6,390 nucleotides of DNA, taken from positions 1-6,390 of the forward strand of contig JAFYAB010000066.1 of assembly GCA_017540945.1 (NCBI GenBank). Direction: 5' to 3'. A program made the translations under genes and the position numbers. The DNA comes from Oscillospiraceae bacterium. Lineage in GTDB: Bacteria; Bacillota_A; Clostridia; Oscillospirales; Oscillospiraceae. This document shows positions 1 through 5,666 of the stretch, piece by piece. The notes beneath the pieces are model-generated. The model was not told the DNA's origin and made no database searches. It saw only the letters and a program-made list of their open reading frames with translations. The number at the start of each line of letters is the position of its first letter. Positions within the stretch are counted from its first letter, which is position 1.

Positions 1-385
<385 letters not shown>

Positions 386-421
386 CTATATAGAAAAGTG
401 TATGGATTACAAATTGATCGC

Positions 422-499
422 AGGGGCCGATGCCCACATCGGCCCTTCGTTTCGAAAAGCGCTTCGCGCCAGGGCCGATGTGGGCATCGGCCCCTACGG
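422..499. repeat. Palindromic repeat element, copy 1 (25-bp inverted repeat between grpE and dnaK)
   Basis: Two perfect 25-nt inverted arms (422-446 and 471-495) enclose a 24-nt loop (447-470). Each arm is itself palindromic, with 9-bp stems GGGCCGATG/CATCGGCCC around a 4-nt loop. The loop holds a further mini-hairpin (GCGC, 3-nt loop, GCGC at 459-469; GAA loop on the minus strand). The same element recurs in opposite window orientation at 6323-6390. The two share 29 nt exactly (471-499 reverse-complemented equals 6323-6351), but their loops differ in sequence and length. In the operon transcript this would form a long hairpin beginning a few nucleotides after the grpE stop. No T-run follows, so it does not look like a normal intrinsic terminator. 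It may affect mRNA processing or stability, or be a REP- or MITE-like element without local function. Confidence 0.9.
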
Positions 500-506
500 G
501 CGTTGC

Positions 507-1091
507 TTAATTTGCGACCTGCACGACGGCGTGGCGGATGACCTTGTCGCCGATCTTGAAGCCCTTCTGGAATACCTGGGCGATCACGTTCTCGCCCAGC
601 TCCTCGCTTTCGATGTGCATGACCGCGTTATGGGCGTTGGGATCGAAGGCGTCGCCCTTCTCGCCGAACTCCTCCACGCCGAGGCCGGTCATGATCTTGC
701 GGAGCTCCGTCATGATGAGCTCCACGCCCTTCTTGTAGGCCTCGTCGCTGGTCTCGTTGGCCAGGGCCCGCTCCAGATTGTCGAAAACCGGCAGGAACTT
801 GGCCGTGGTCTCGGCCTTCACGTCGGTGTAGAGGGCTTCCTTCTCCTTGCGGCTCCGCTTGCGGAAGTTGTCGTACTCCGCGGCCAGCCGCAGATATTGG
901 TCGTGCTCCTTCGCCAGGGCCTTCTGGGCCTTTTCGAGCTCAGACTCCTCTTTGGGTTCCTCCTTCGAGGGCTCCTTCGGAGCCTCTTCTACGGGAGCTT
1001 CCTCCACGGGAGCTTCCTCCCGGACCTCTTCGGTCTCGGGGGTCACGGTCTCCTCAACAGGATCCTTTTTTTCTTTGTTCTTCTTGGACAT
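507..1091 (-). CDS. grpE: Nucleotide exchange factor GrpE
   Basis: A 194-residue GrpE, the dimeric cytoplasmic co-chaperone that releases ADP from DnaK and resets its folding cycle. Residues 1-50 are a charged, low-complexity, probably disordered tail with EEAPVEEAPVEEAP repeats. A long coiled-coil helix follows (about 50-95, including LRLAAEYDNFRKRSRKEKE). The C-terminal beta domain carries the family signature FDPNAHNAV (149-157) and QKGFKIGDKVIRHAVVQVA (175-193). The usual Pro in RPA near the end is His here (RHA), a local variant that should not disable the protein. Length is normal for the family. The ATG at 1091 has an AAAGGA-type ribosome site about 10 nt upstream, and the hrcA stop is only 22 nt away, so the gene is co-transcribed with hrcA and under CIRCE/HrcA control. 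Confidence 0.97.
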   Translation of the reverse strand: MSKKNKEKKDPVEETVTPETEEVREEAPVEEAPVEEAPKEPSKEEPKEESELEKAQKALAKEHDQYLRLAAEYDNFRKRSRKEKEALYTDVKAETTAKFLPVFDNLERALANETSDEAYKKGVELIMTELRKIMTGLGVEEFGEKGDAFDPNAHNAVMHIESEELGENVIAQVFQKGFKIGDKVIRHAVVQVAN

Positions 1092-1113
1092 GGTATCTCA
1101 TTCCTTTGCGGTA

Positions 1114-2187
1114 TTATTCACGATCCGTGCTGCCTTCCGTCAATGCCGGAAGCGGATTGGGATTGGATTTCTGGAACATCCTCCCCAGATTCTCGGCAAA
1201 GTAGCCCAGCTTGGCGGTGATCTTTGCGTAGTCCATGCGGGTGGGGCCCACCACGCCGATGGTGCCCTGCATGCCCTCGCCGATGTCGAAGCGCATCATG
1301 ACCACGGAGGTGTCCTTCAGCTCCTTGGCCACGTTTTCGGGGCCCACCAGGAACTGGACCGGGCCGTCCTTGGGCAGCACCGCGGGGAGATTGGAGATCA
1401 GCTCCTCGTCCAGGGTCTCAAAGACCTCCTGGGCCTTGCCCGCGGCGTCCTTGTACTCGGGCTGACCCAGCAGCCGCATCTGGCCCGTCAGGTGGACGTC
1501 CCCGTGCTGCTGCCGCAGGCATTCCAGAGTGAAGTCGATCACCAGGGGCACCAGGGGGCTGGCAGAACCGGCGGAACGGGTGATCTTTTCCAGCAGCTCG
1601 CCGGTGATCTCCTCGGCGGTGAGGTCCGTCAGGCTGGCGTTCAGCACCGCGGCCAGGAGCTTCAGATCCGGCTCCGCGACCTGCACGGGCAGCTTCATCA
1701 GCTTGTTTTTCACCACGTCGCCGGAGAGCATCAGCACCAAGATGATGCTGCCGGGCCCCGCCATCACCAGATCGAAATGCTTGGCGACGGCCTCGTTCCG
1801 GCGGGTGGCCACGGTGTAGGCCGGGAGATTCGTCATCTTGGAGACCAGCTTGCCCACCTGGGACATCATCTTGTCAAATTCCTGGCTCTTGAGCTCCAGG
1901 GCCTCGTTGAGGCTCCGGGTCTCGTCCAGGCTCAGGCGGTAGTCCTGCATGAGCTCGTCGATGTAGAGCCGGTAGCCCGCCGGGGAGGGAACCCGGCCGG
2001 CGGAGGTGTGGGGCTGCTCCAGCAGACCCATCTGGGTCAGCTCCGCCATCTCGTTGCGGATGGTGGCGGAGGAGTAGCGCACGTCGGGCAGGGCCGCGAT
2101 GGCCTTGGAGCCCACCGGCTCCGCCGTGGAGACGTAGATGTCCACCACCGCACGGAGTATTTGCTTTTGACGGTCACTTAACTCCAC
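1114..2187 (-). CDS. hrcA: Heat-inducible transcription repressor HrcA
   Basis: A 357-residue HrcA, the repressor that binds CIRCE operators of class I heat-shock operons and loses activity when GroEL is occupied by misfolded protein. The N-terminal winged helix (about residues 1-75) includes LSDRQKQILRAVVDIYV and the hallmark SSATIRNEMAEL (39-50), followed by GLLEQPHTSAGRVPS (54-68). The central part is the GAF-like dimerisation region, and the C-terminal hallmark GPTRMDY is at 314-320. I chose the GTG at 2187 because AGGAGG (2195-2200) lies 7 nt upstream and the protein then starts at the normal family position (VELSDRQ). An in-frame GTG at 2217 would add ten unconserved residues, has no ribosome site and sits in the operator region. 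First gene of the operon; its own promoter overlaps a perfect CIRCE, so it is autoregulated. Identity is very secure; start quite secure. Confidence 0.97.
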   Translation of the reverse strand: MELSDRQKQILRAVVDIYVSTAEPVGSKAIAALPDVRYSSATIRNEMAELTQMGLLEQPHTSAGRVPSPAGYRLYIDELMQDYRLSLDETRSLNEALELKSQEFDKMMSQVGKLVSKMTNLPAYTVATRRNEAVAKHFDLVMAGPGSIILVLMLSGDVVKNKLMKLPVQVAEPDLKLLAAVLNASLTDLTAEEITGELLEKITRSAGSASPLVPLVIDFTLECLRQQHGDVHLTGQMRLLGQPEYKDAAGKAQEVFETLDEELISNLPAVLPKDGPVQFLVGPENVAKELKDTSVVMMRFDIGEGMQGTIGVVGPTRMDYAKITAKLGYFAENLGRMFQKSNPNPLPALTEGSTDRE

Positions 2188-2194
2188 GACGCTG

Positions 2195-2200
2195 CCTCCT
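2195..2200 (-). promoter_or_regulatory. Ribosome binding site that fixes the hrcA GTG start
   Basis: On the minus strand AGGAGG is followed by a 7-nt spacer and the GTG at 2187. This is the only good Shine-Dalgarno match near the 5' end of hrcA and rules out the upstream in-frame GTG at 2217. Confidence 0.88.
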
Positions 2201-2210
2201 TCCCGGGGAG

Positions 2211-2237
2211 CTGGCACTCAGACAAACCAAGTGCTTA
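2211..2237. promoter_or_regulatory. Possible second, degenerate CIRCE operator
   Basis: CTGGCACTC (2211-2219), exactly 9 nt (2220-2228), then AAGTGCTTA (2229-2237). Each half matches the CIRCE half-site at 7 of 9 positions, and the GCACT/AGTGC cores are perfect inverted copies. The site overlaps the perfect CIRCE by 3 nt, is shifted by 24 bp, and lies in the hrcA 5' untranslated region 10 nt upstream of the ribosome site. It could be a second HrcA contact, a relic of duplication, or chance. The call rests on geometry and similarity alone. Confidence 0.4.
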
Positions 2238-2261
2238 GCACTCCTTTTCTCTGAGTGCTAA
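2235..2261. promoter_or_regulatory. CIRCE operator (HrcA binding site), perfect consensus
   Basis: TTAGCACTC (2235-2243), a 9-nt spacer (2244-2252), then GAGTGCTAA (2253-2261). This matches the canonical CIRCE at all 18 conserved positions with the exact 9-nt spacing. It overlaps the last two bases of the -10 box of the hrcA promoter and covers the expected transcription start, so bound HrcA would block initiation. It also places CIRCE in the mRNA leader, as is usual for this class. Confidence 0.97.
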
Positions 2262-2288
2262 TATACACCCGCCCCCGAAAAAAGTCAA
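2260..2288 (-). promoter_or_regulatory. Sigma-A-type promoter of the hrcA-grpE-dnaK operon
   Basis: On the minus strand, -35 TTGACT (2288-2283), a 17-bp spacer and -10 TATATT (2265-2260). Transcription should start around 2252-2254, inside CIRCE. Both boxes are close to consensus at ideal spacing, as expected for a vegetative promoter held down by HrcA rather than one needing an alternative sigma factor. Confidence 0.9.
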
Positions 2289-2335
2289 GGGCTATTTTGA
2301 TTATTTACGAATTGTTCACGAGTTTTCCTTTCCAG

Positions 2336-2364
2336 TTGATTTTTCCCCGCCGACACATTATAAT
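2336..2364 (+). promoter_or_regulatory. Sigma-A-type promoter of topB
   Basis: -35 TTGATT (2336-2341), a 17-bp spacer and a perfect -10 TATAAT (2359-2364), giving a start near 2371 and a leader of about 46 nt before topB. It is divergent from the hrcA promoter, with 47 bp between the two -35 boxes, and about 75 bp from CIRCE, so direct HrcA control of topB is not expected. The surrounding sequence (2277-2402) is clearly more AT-rich than the genes. Confidence 0.85.
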
Positions 2365-2386
2365 ATATCCCAAATCCACAAGCATC

Positions 2387-2400
2387 TTGCATTTTGCATT
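2387..2400 (+). repeat. Heptamer duplication TTGCATT x2 in the topB leader
   Basis: Two perfect adjacent copies of TTGCATT, preceded by a degenerate unit (AAGCATC at 2380-2386). The tract ends 2 nt before the topB ribosome site. It shares the 7-bp period with four other tracts in this window but not their sequence. Confidence 0.6.
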
Positions 2401-2402
2401 CC

Positions 2403-2410
2403 AAAGGAGG
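2403..2410 (+). promoter_or_regulatory. Ribosome binding site that fixes the topB start
   Basis: AAAGGAGG followed by a 6-nt spacer to the ATG at 2417. The frame stays open upstream to 2255, but that extension would start in CIRCE and run through the promoter, so this site decides the start. Confidence 0.92.
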
Positions 2411-2416
2411 CCGACT

Positions 2417-4600
2417 ATGGCTAAAACCTTAGTGCTCGCCGAAAAGCCCTCCGTGGGCAAGGAGCTGGCCCGGGTGCTGGGCTGCAGGCGCGGCGCCGAC
2501 GGCTACATGGAGGGAGACCGCTGGATCGTCACCTGGGCCCTGGGCCATCTGGTGACCCTGGCGGACCCGGACGTCTACGACAAAAAGCTGGAAAAATGGA
2601 ACATGGACGACCTGCCCATGCTGCCCGAGAAGATGAAGCTGGTGGTGATCCCCGAGAGCTCCCGCCAATACAAGGTGGTCGCGAACCTGATGAAGCGGGG
2701 CGACGTGTCCGATTTGGTCATCGCCACCGACGCGGGGCGCGAGGGCGAGCTGGTGGCCCGGTGGATCATGATGAAGGCGGGCTGGAACAAGCCCGCCAAA
2801 CGCCTTTGGATCTCATCTCAGACCGACAAGGCCATCCGCGAGGGCTTCGCCAATCTGAAGCCCGCCAAGGATTACGACAATCTCTTCCGTTCCGCCCAGG
2901 CCCGCTCCGAGGCGGACTGGCTGGTGGGCCTCAACGTGACCCGGGCCCTGACCTGCAAGCACAACGCCCAGCTCTCCGCGGGCCGGGTCCAGACCCCCAC
3001 CCTGGCCCTGGTGGTGGAGCGGGAGAACGAAATCCGCAAATTCGTCCCCAGGGAGTTTTACGGCCTCTGCGCCGAGCTGGAGGGCTTCCGGGCGACCTGG
3101 AAGGACGAAAAGGGCAGCGGCCGCTCCTTCGACAAGGCGAAGATGGAGCAGCTTTTGAAGCTCTGCGAGGGGAAGGAGGCGGTCATCACCCAGATTTCCA
3201 AGATGCGGAAGATGAGCCCGCCCCCGGCGGCCTACGATCTGACGGAGCTCCAGCGGGATGCCAACAAGAAATACGCCTACTCCGCCAAGGAGACCCTGAA
3301 TCTGATGCAGAGCCTCTACGAGCGGCACAAGGCCCTGACCTATCCCCGCACCGACAGCCGCTACATCTCCGACGACGTGGTCCCCACCCTGCCGGACCGG
3401 CTCCGGGCCGTGGCCCAGGGGGAATACAAGAAGCTGGCCTGGGCCGTTCAGCGGAAGAAGCCCTTCCAGACCAAGTACCTGGTGAACAACGCCAAGGTCA
3501 CGGACCACCACGCCATCATCCCCACCGAGGAGGCCGTCAATCTCTGGGATCTGACGGGGCCCGAGAAGAACATCTACGATCTGGTGGTGCGCCGCTTCCT
3601 GGCGGTTTTGATGCCGCCCTTTGCGTACGAGCAGATCTCCCTGACCCTGAAGATCGGGGATCAGAGCTTTACCGCCTCCGGCAAGCGGGTGTTGGAGCAG
3701 GGATGGAAGGCCGCCTACGACCGGAGCTTCACCGCTCTGGAGGACGAGGACGCCGAGGAAGAAGAGGACCAGCGCCTGCCGGAGCTGCAAAAGGGCCAGC
3801 GCCTGAAGCTTCGGAAGCTGCGCCTCACCACCGGCAAGACCGCGCCCCCGGCCCGCTACACCGAGGCCACCCTGCTGACCGCCATGGAGCATCCCCAGGG
3901 CCAGGTGTCCGACAAGAACCTGCAAAAGATCCTGCAGGAGACCTCGGGCCTGGGCACCCCCGCCACCCGGGCGGACATCATCGAAAAGCTCTTTTCCGCC
4001 TTCTACGTGGAGCGCCAGGGCAAGACCCTGGTCCCCACCTCCAAGGGCATCCAGCTGGTGGACCTGGCCCCGGCGGAGCTCCGCAGCGCCGAGCTGACGG
4101 CCCGCTGGGAGGATCGCCTGGCCCGGATCGCCAAGGGCCAGGAGCGGGATACGGACTTCGTGGCCGAGATGAAGCAGTATGCCACCAAGCTGGTGAAGGA
4201 CGTGAAGGCCAGCGAGGCCTCCTACTCCCACGACAACCAGACCCGCAAGCCCTGCCCCGCGTGCGGCAAGCTGCTGCTTCTGGTGAAGGACAAGCGGGGC
4301 GAGCTCCTGGTCTGCCCGGACCGGGAGTGCGGCTTCCGCCGCCGCACCACCCAGATCACCAACGCCCGCTGCCCCAACTGCCACAAGAAGCTGGAGCTCT
4401 GGGGCGAGGGCGACAAGCAGACCTTTGCCTGCGCCTGCGGCTACCGGGAAAAGCTCTCGGACTTTGAGGCCCGGCGCAAGCGGGACGGCGCCGGCAAGTC
4501 CGACGTCCGCCGCTTTATGGCCCAGCAGGAGAACAAGTCCGAGGCCAACCCCGCCATGGCCGACGCCCTGGCGAAGTGGCTGGAGAAAAACAAGAAATAG
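2417..4600 (+). CDS. topB: DNA topoisomerase III (type IA)
   Basis: A 727-residue type IA topoisomerase of normal Firmicutes TopB length. It cuts one DNA strand through a tyrosine intermediate, passes another through and reseals it, helping to separate replication and recombination intermediates. The N-terminal TOPRIM domain has the catalytic glutamate E9 (LAEKPSVGK) and DAGREGEL at 105-112. The second acidic position of the usual DxD is Gly (D105-A-G107), which I recall as common in TopB of this group. SAGRVQTPTL is at 187-196. The active-site tyrosine is Y309 in LTYPRTDSRYIS. An acidic run near 440-452 is probably a surface loop. The C-terminus has two Cys4 zinc-ribbon-like clusters, C613/C616/C633/C638 and C652/C655/C672/C674, and a basic tail ending WLEKNKK. 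Start set by AAAGGAGG 6 nt before ATG. Single gene, divergent from hrcA, with its own promoter; heptamer repeats begin directly after its TAG. Confidence 0.97.
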   Translation: MAKTLVLAEKPSVGKELARVLGCRRGADGYMEGDRWIVTWALGHLVTLADPDVYDKKLEKWNMDDLPMLPEKMKLVVIPESSRQYKVVANLMKRGDVSDLVIATDAGREGELVARWIMMKAGWNKPAKRLWISSQTDKAIREGFANLKPAKDYDNLFRSAQARSEADWLVGLNVTRALTCKHNAQLSAGRVQTPTLALVVERENEIRKFVPREFYGLCAELEGFRATWKDEKGSGRSFDKAKMEQLLKLCEGKEAVITQISKMRKMSPPPAAYDLTELQRDANKKYAYSAKETLNLMQSLYERHKALTYPRTDSRYISDDVVPTLPDRLRAVAQGEYKKLAWAVQRKKPFQTKYLVNNAKVTDHHAIIPTEEAVNLWDLTGPEKNIYDLVVRRFLAVLMPPFAYEQISLTLKIGDQSFTASGKRVLEQGWKAAYDRSFTALEDEDAEEEEDQRLPELQKGQRLKLRKLRLTTGKTAPPARYTEATLLTAMEHPQGQVSDKNLQKILQETSGLGTPATRADIIEKLFSAFYVERQGKTLVPTSKGIQLVDLAPAELRSAELTARWEDRLARIAKGQERDTDFVAEMKQYATKLVKDVKASEASYSHDNQTRKPCPACGKLLLLVKDKRGELLVCPDRECGFRRRTTQITNARCPNCHKKLELWGEGDKQTFACACGYREKLSDFEARRKRDGAGKSDVRRFMAQQENKSEANPAMADALAKWLEKNKK

Positions 4601-4628
4601 GGATTAAGGATTAGGGATTAAGGATTAG
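4601..4628 (+). repeat. Heptamer tract GGATTAA/GGATTAG, four units
   Basis: Four consecutive 7-mers alternate GGATTAA, GGATTAG, GGATTAA, GGATTAG, so a 14-bp unit is perfectly duplicated. The tract starts on the base after the topB TAG stop, with no gap. It would lie at the start of the topB 3' untranslated region. Confidence 0.9.
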
Positions 4629-4680
4629 GGTGGGTCCAGGGTCCAGGGTATAGGGTCCAGGGTCCAGGGCGCAGGGTACA
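4628..4680 (+). repeat. Heptamer tract GGGTCCA-type, seven units; G-quadruplex candidate
   Basis: From 4632 seven units follow without a gap: GGGTCCA, GGGTCCA, GGGTATA, GGGTCCA, GGGTCCA, GGGCGCA, GGGTACA. With the GGG at 4628-4630 there are eight GGG runs, separated by loops of 1 nt (once) and 4 nt (six times). This satisfies the standard G3N1-7 quadruplex rule several times over. The G-rich strand is the topB sense strand, so both the non-template DNA and the mRNA tail could fold. No coding function is supported. Confidence 0.9.
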
Positions 4681-4691
4681 CCCCCGCAAGG

Positions 4692-4733
4692 CCTTCCCCT
4701 TGAGGGGAAGACGGCCCGCAGGGCCGGATGAGG
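4692..4733 (+). repeat. Double-hairpin repeat element, copy 1
   Basis: A 42-nt element. Hairpin 1 is a 7-bp stem CTTCCCC/GGGGAAG with loop TTGA (4693-4710). Hairpin 2 is a 6-bp stem CGGCCC/GGGCCG with triloop GCA (4712-4726). It ends with GGATGAGG. A second copy of identical length is at 6257-6298. There is no T-run after either hairpin, so a terminator role for topB is unproven. My recollection is that related elements are common between genes of gut Clostridia. Confidence 0.85.
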
Positions 4734-4784
4734 TGGCGTCCCGACCCTCGCACCCGTCCGCCGGAGGCGCCGCCCCCCCGATCC

Positions 4785-4811
4785 TGTCATTCTGAGCGAA
4801 GCGAAGAATCC
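4785..4811 (+). repeat. TGTCATTCTGAGCG-type hairpin repeat, short copy
   Basis: A 27-nt element beginning TGTCATTCTGAGCG and ending GAAGAATCC. It can fold as a stem ATTCT/AGAAT (4789-4793 with 4805-4809), two GA/GA mismatch pairs, two G-C pairs and a GAA triloop (4798-4800). A longer copy lies at 5521-5559. Elements of this type are, from general knowledge, widespread between genes in several bacterial phyla. Confidence 0.85.
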
Positions 4812-4838
4812 GCATCCCCCGTCCTCCTTTCATTTTTC

Positions 4839-4864
4839 ATCGTTCAAACGGCAATTTGAACGAT
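4839..4864. repeat. 10-bp inverted repeat upstream of the membrane-protein gene
   Basis: Perfect 10-bp arms ATCGTTCAAA (4839-4848) and TTTGAACGAT (4855-4864) around a 6-nt loop. Neither strand has a T-run directly after the stem, so it is not a clear intrinsic terminator. It lies 27 nt upstream of a ribosome site and could be a protein-binding palindrome or a leader hairpin. No promoter with two good boxes was found near it. Confidence 0.6.
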
Positions 4865-4868
4865 CCCA

Positions 4869-4887
4869 CAATTCTCAATTCTCAATT
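4869..4887 (+). repeat. Heptamer tract CAATTCT, 2.7 units
   Basis: CAATTCT, CAATTCT, CAATT in direct succession. The tract ends 4 nt before the ribosome site (GGAGGG, 4892-4897) of the following gene, much like the TTGCATT pair before topB. Confidence 0.8.
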
Positions 4888-4901
4888 TCCCGGAGGGTCC
4901 T

Positions 4902-5531
4902 ATGGAATATCTTGCCGCCGCTCTGCTCGCCGCGGAAATCGTATATTGTATCGTTTGCACAGTGCGGCTGCAGAGGGCAGGGCTGAGAGGCAAGCTCACG
5001 GCCTGGGCTGTCGGCCTCTGCGGGGCGGGGGATCTGGCGTTCCTGCTGCCGCGGCTGCTGAGTCGTTGGCTGCCGGAGCTGCCCTTCCTTTGGATCGGCC
5101 TCGGGGCGCTGGCGGACGGGATCCTGTCCACCGCGGCCTGGCTGCTGCTGTATCTGGCCTGGGAGCGGGCTTATGCGGGGGGCGTCCGGGACCGACTGGT
5201 GTTCTGGACCGCCGTGGGCGGCGCCCTGCTCCGGCTGCTGGCCATCGCCGCCTCGGCGGCTGCCTGGCTCCGGGGCGAGGATACCCGTTTCTGGGTCCTG
5301 GTCCGGCTCTTTCCCCTTTGCTTTCTGGCCTCCGCTGTGGTGGCGGCCTGGCGCAGCGTCCGGCAGGAGGCGCGAGCTCTGCGGCGGCTCTGGCTGCTGC
5401 TGACCGCCGCCTTGGCCCTGCGGCTGCTCGCGGCGGGGCTGGACGCGGCGCTCGACCCGATCCTGCTGCGGCTGCCGCTGATCGGCGTCCACGCGGCGAT
5501 TTTTGCCTGCCTTTCTGTCGTGTCATTCTGA
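4902..5531 (+). CDS. Unrecognised polytopic membrane protein
   Basis: A 209-residue Leu/Ala-rich protein that I cannot assign to a family. Hydrophobic segments suggest about seven membrane helices near residues 3-21, 32-53, 61-86, 99-123, 130-150, 163-186 and 191-209. Short Arg-rich linkers (e.g. RQEARALRR, 154-162) may face the cytoplasm. No catalytic motif, signal peptide cleavage site or soluble domain is visible. Several charged residues (D72, R111, R135, R174, D181) lie in or near the helices. ATG at 4902 follows GGAGGG with a 4-nt gap. Its TGA (5529-5531) belongs to a repeat element starting at 5521, so the last residues (VSF) are repeat-encoded and the natural C-terminus may have been lost. 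It is in the same frame as msrA downstream, and the repeat TGA is the only stop between them. Expression as a real gene is likely but not certain: antisense frames are also long here because of the high G+C. Confidence 0.7.
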   Translation: MEYLAAALLAAEIVYCIVCTVRLQRAGLRGKLTAWAVGLCGAGDLAFLLPRLLSRWLPELPFLWIGLGALADGILSTAAWLLLYLAWERAYAGGVRDRLVFWTAVGGALLRLLAIAASAAAWLRGEDTRFWVLVRLFPLCFLASAVVAAWRSVRQEARALRRLWLLLTAALALRLLAAGLDAALDPILLRLPLIGVHAAIFACLSVVSF

Positions 5532-5559
5532 GCGGAGCGCAAGCGAAGTCGAAGAATCC
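5521..5559 (+). repeat. TGTCATTCTGAGCG-type hairpin repeat, long copy
   Basis: A 39-nt version of the repeat at 4785-4811. It has the same outer ends (TGTCATTCTGAGCG and GAAGAATCC) and the same ATTCT/AGAAT stem with GA/GA mismatches, but 12 extra nucleotides inside that form a second GC-GCAA-GC mini-hairpin flanked again by GA and GA. It supplies the TGA stop of the membrane-protein gene. Its length is a multiple of three, so its presence does not shift the frame. The next stretch (5560-5666) holds nothing I can call apart from the msrA ribosome site. Confidence 0.85.
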
Positions 5560-5652
5560 GTTTTCCTCTGTACTTAGATGATTATCAGCACGGCGATCGT
5601 TTTGTGATTCCGGTGTGCGGATTTCGAAGCTTTTCCGCAAACATTTCCAAAA

Positions 5653-5658
5653 AGGAGG
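5653..5658 (+). promoter_or_regulatory. Ribosome binding site that fixes the msrA start
   Basis: AGGAGG within AAAGGAGG, 8 nt before the ATG at 5667. The frame is open further upstream, but the extra residues (from an ATG at 5604) are unlike the family and have no ribosome site. Confidence 0.9.
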
Positions 5659-5666
5659 AACCTGCG

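Noticed and set aside
388..420. Internal promoter directly before dnaK (TATATA near 388-393 on the minus strand)
   Set aside because: The TATATA is immediately next to the ribosome site, so transcription would start in or after it, and no matching -35 is present at proper spacing.
422..495. CRISPR array or intrinsic terminator at the inverted repeat
   Set aside because: There are only two inverted arms, no series of direct repeats with spacers and no cas genes; the stem is not followed by a T-run on either strand.
2188..2217. Earlier GTG start for hrcA at 2217
   Set aside because: No ribosome site precedes it, it lies in the operator region, and the added residues (including those translated from AGGAGG) are not conserved in HrcA.
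2255..2416. Upstream extension of the topB frame to an earlier start
   Set aside because: It would begin inside CIRCE and translate through the topB promoter; the added residues are unlike TopB, and AAAGGAGG stands directly before the ATG at 2417.
2813..4384. Very long antisense open frame opposite topB, and similar long frames opposite or beside hrcA, grpE and the membrane-protein gene
   Set aside because: They are shadows caused by high G+C codon use: low-complexity Gly/Pro/Arg/His-rich translations, no family motifs, no ribosome sites, and they overlap well-identified genes.
4601..4901. Small gene or RNA gene in the spacer after topB
   Set aside because: Open frames here run through repeats and translate to repeat-derived peptides; no ribosome site plus conserved product, tRNA cloverleaf or riboswitch core was recognised.
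5604..5666. Earlier ATG for msrA at 5604
   Set aside because: The 21 extra residues do not resemble a signal peptide or family sequence, and the strong ribosome site sits at the ATG at 5667.
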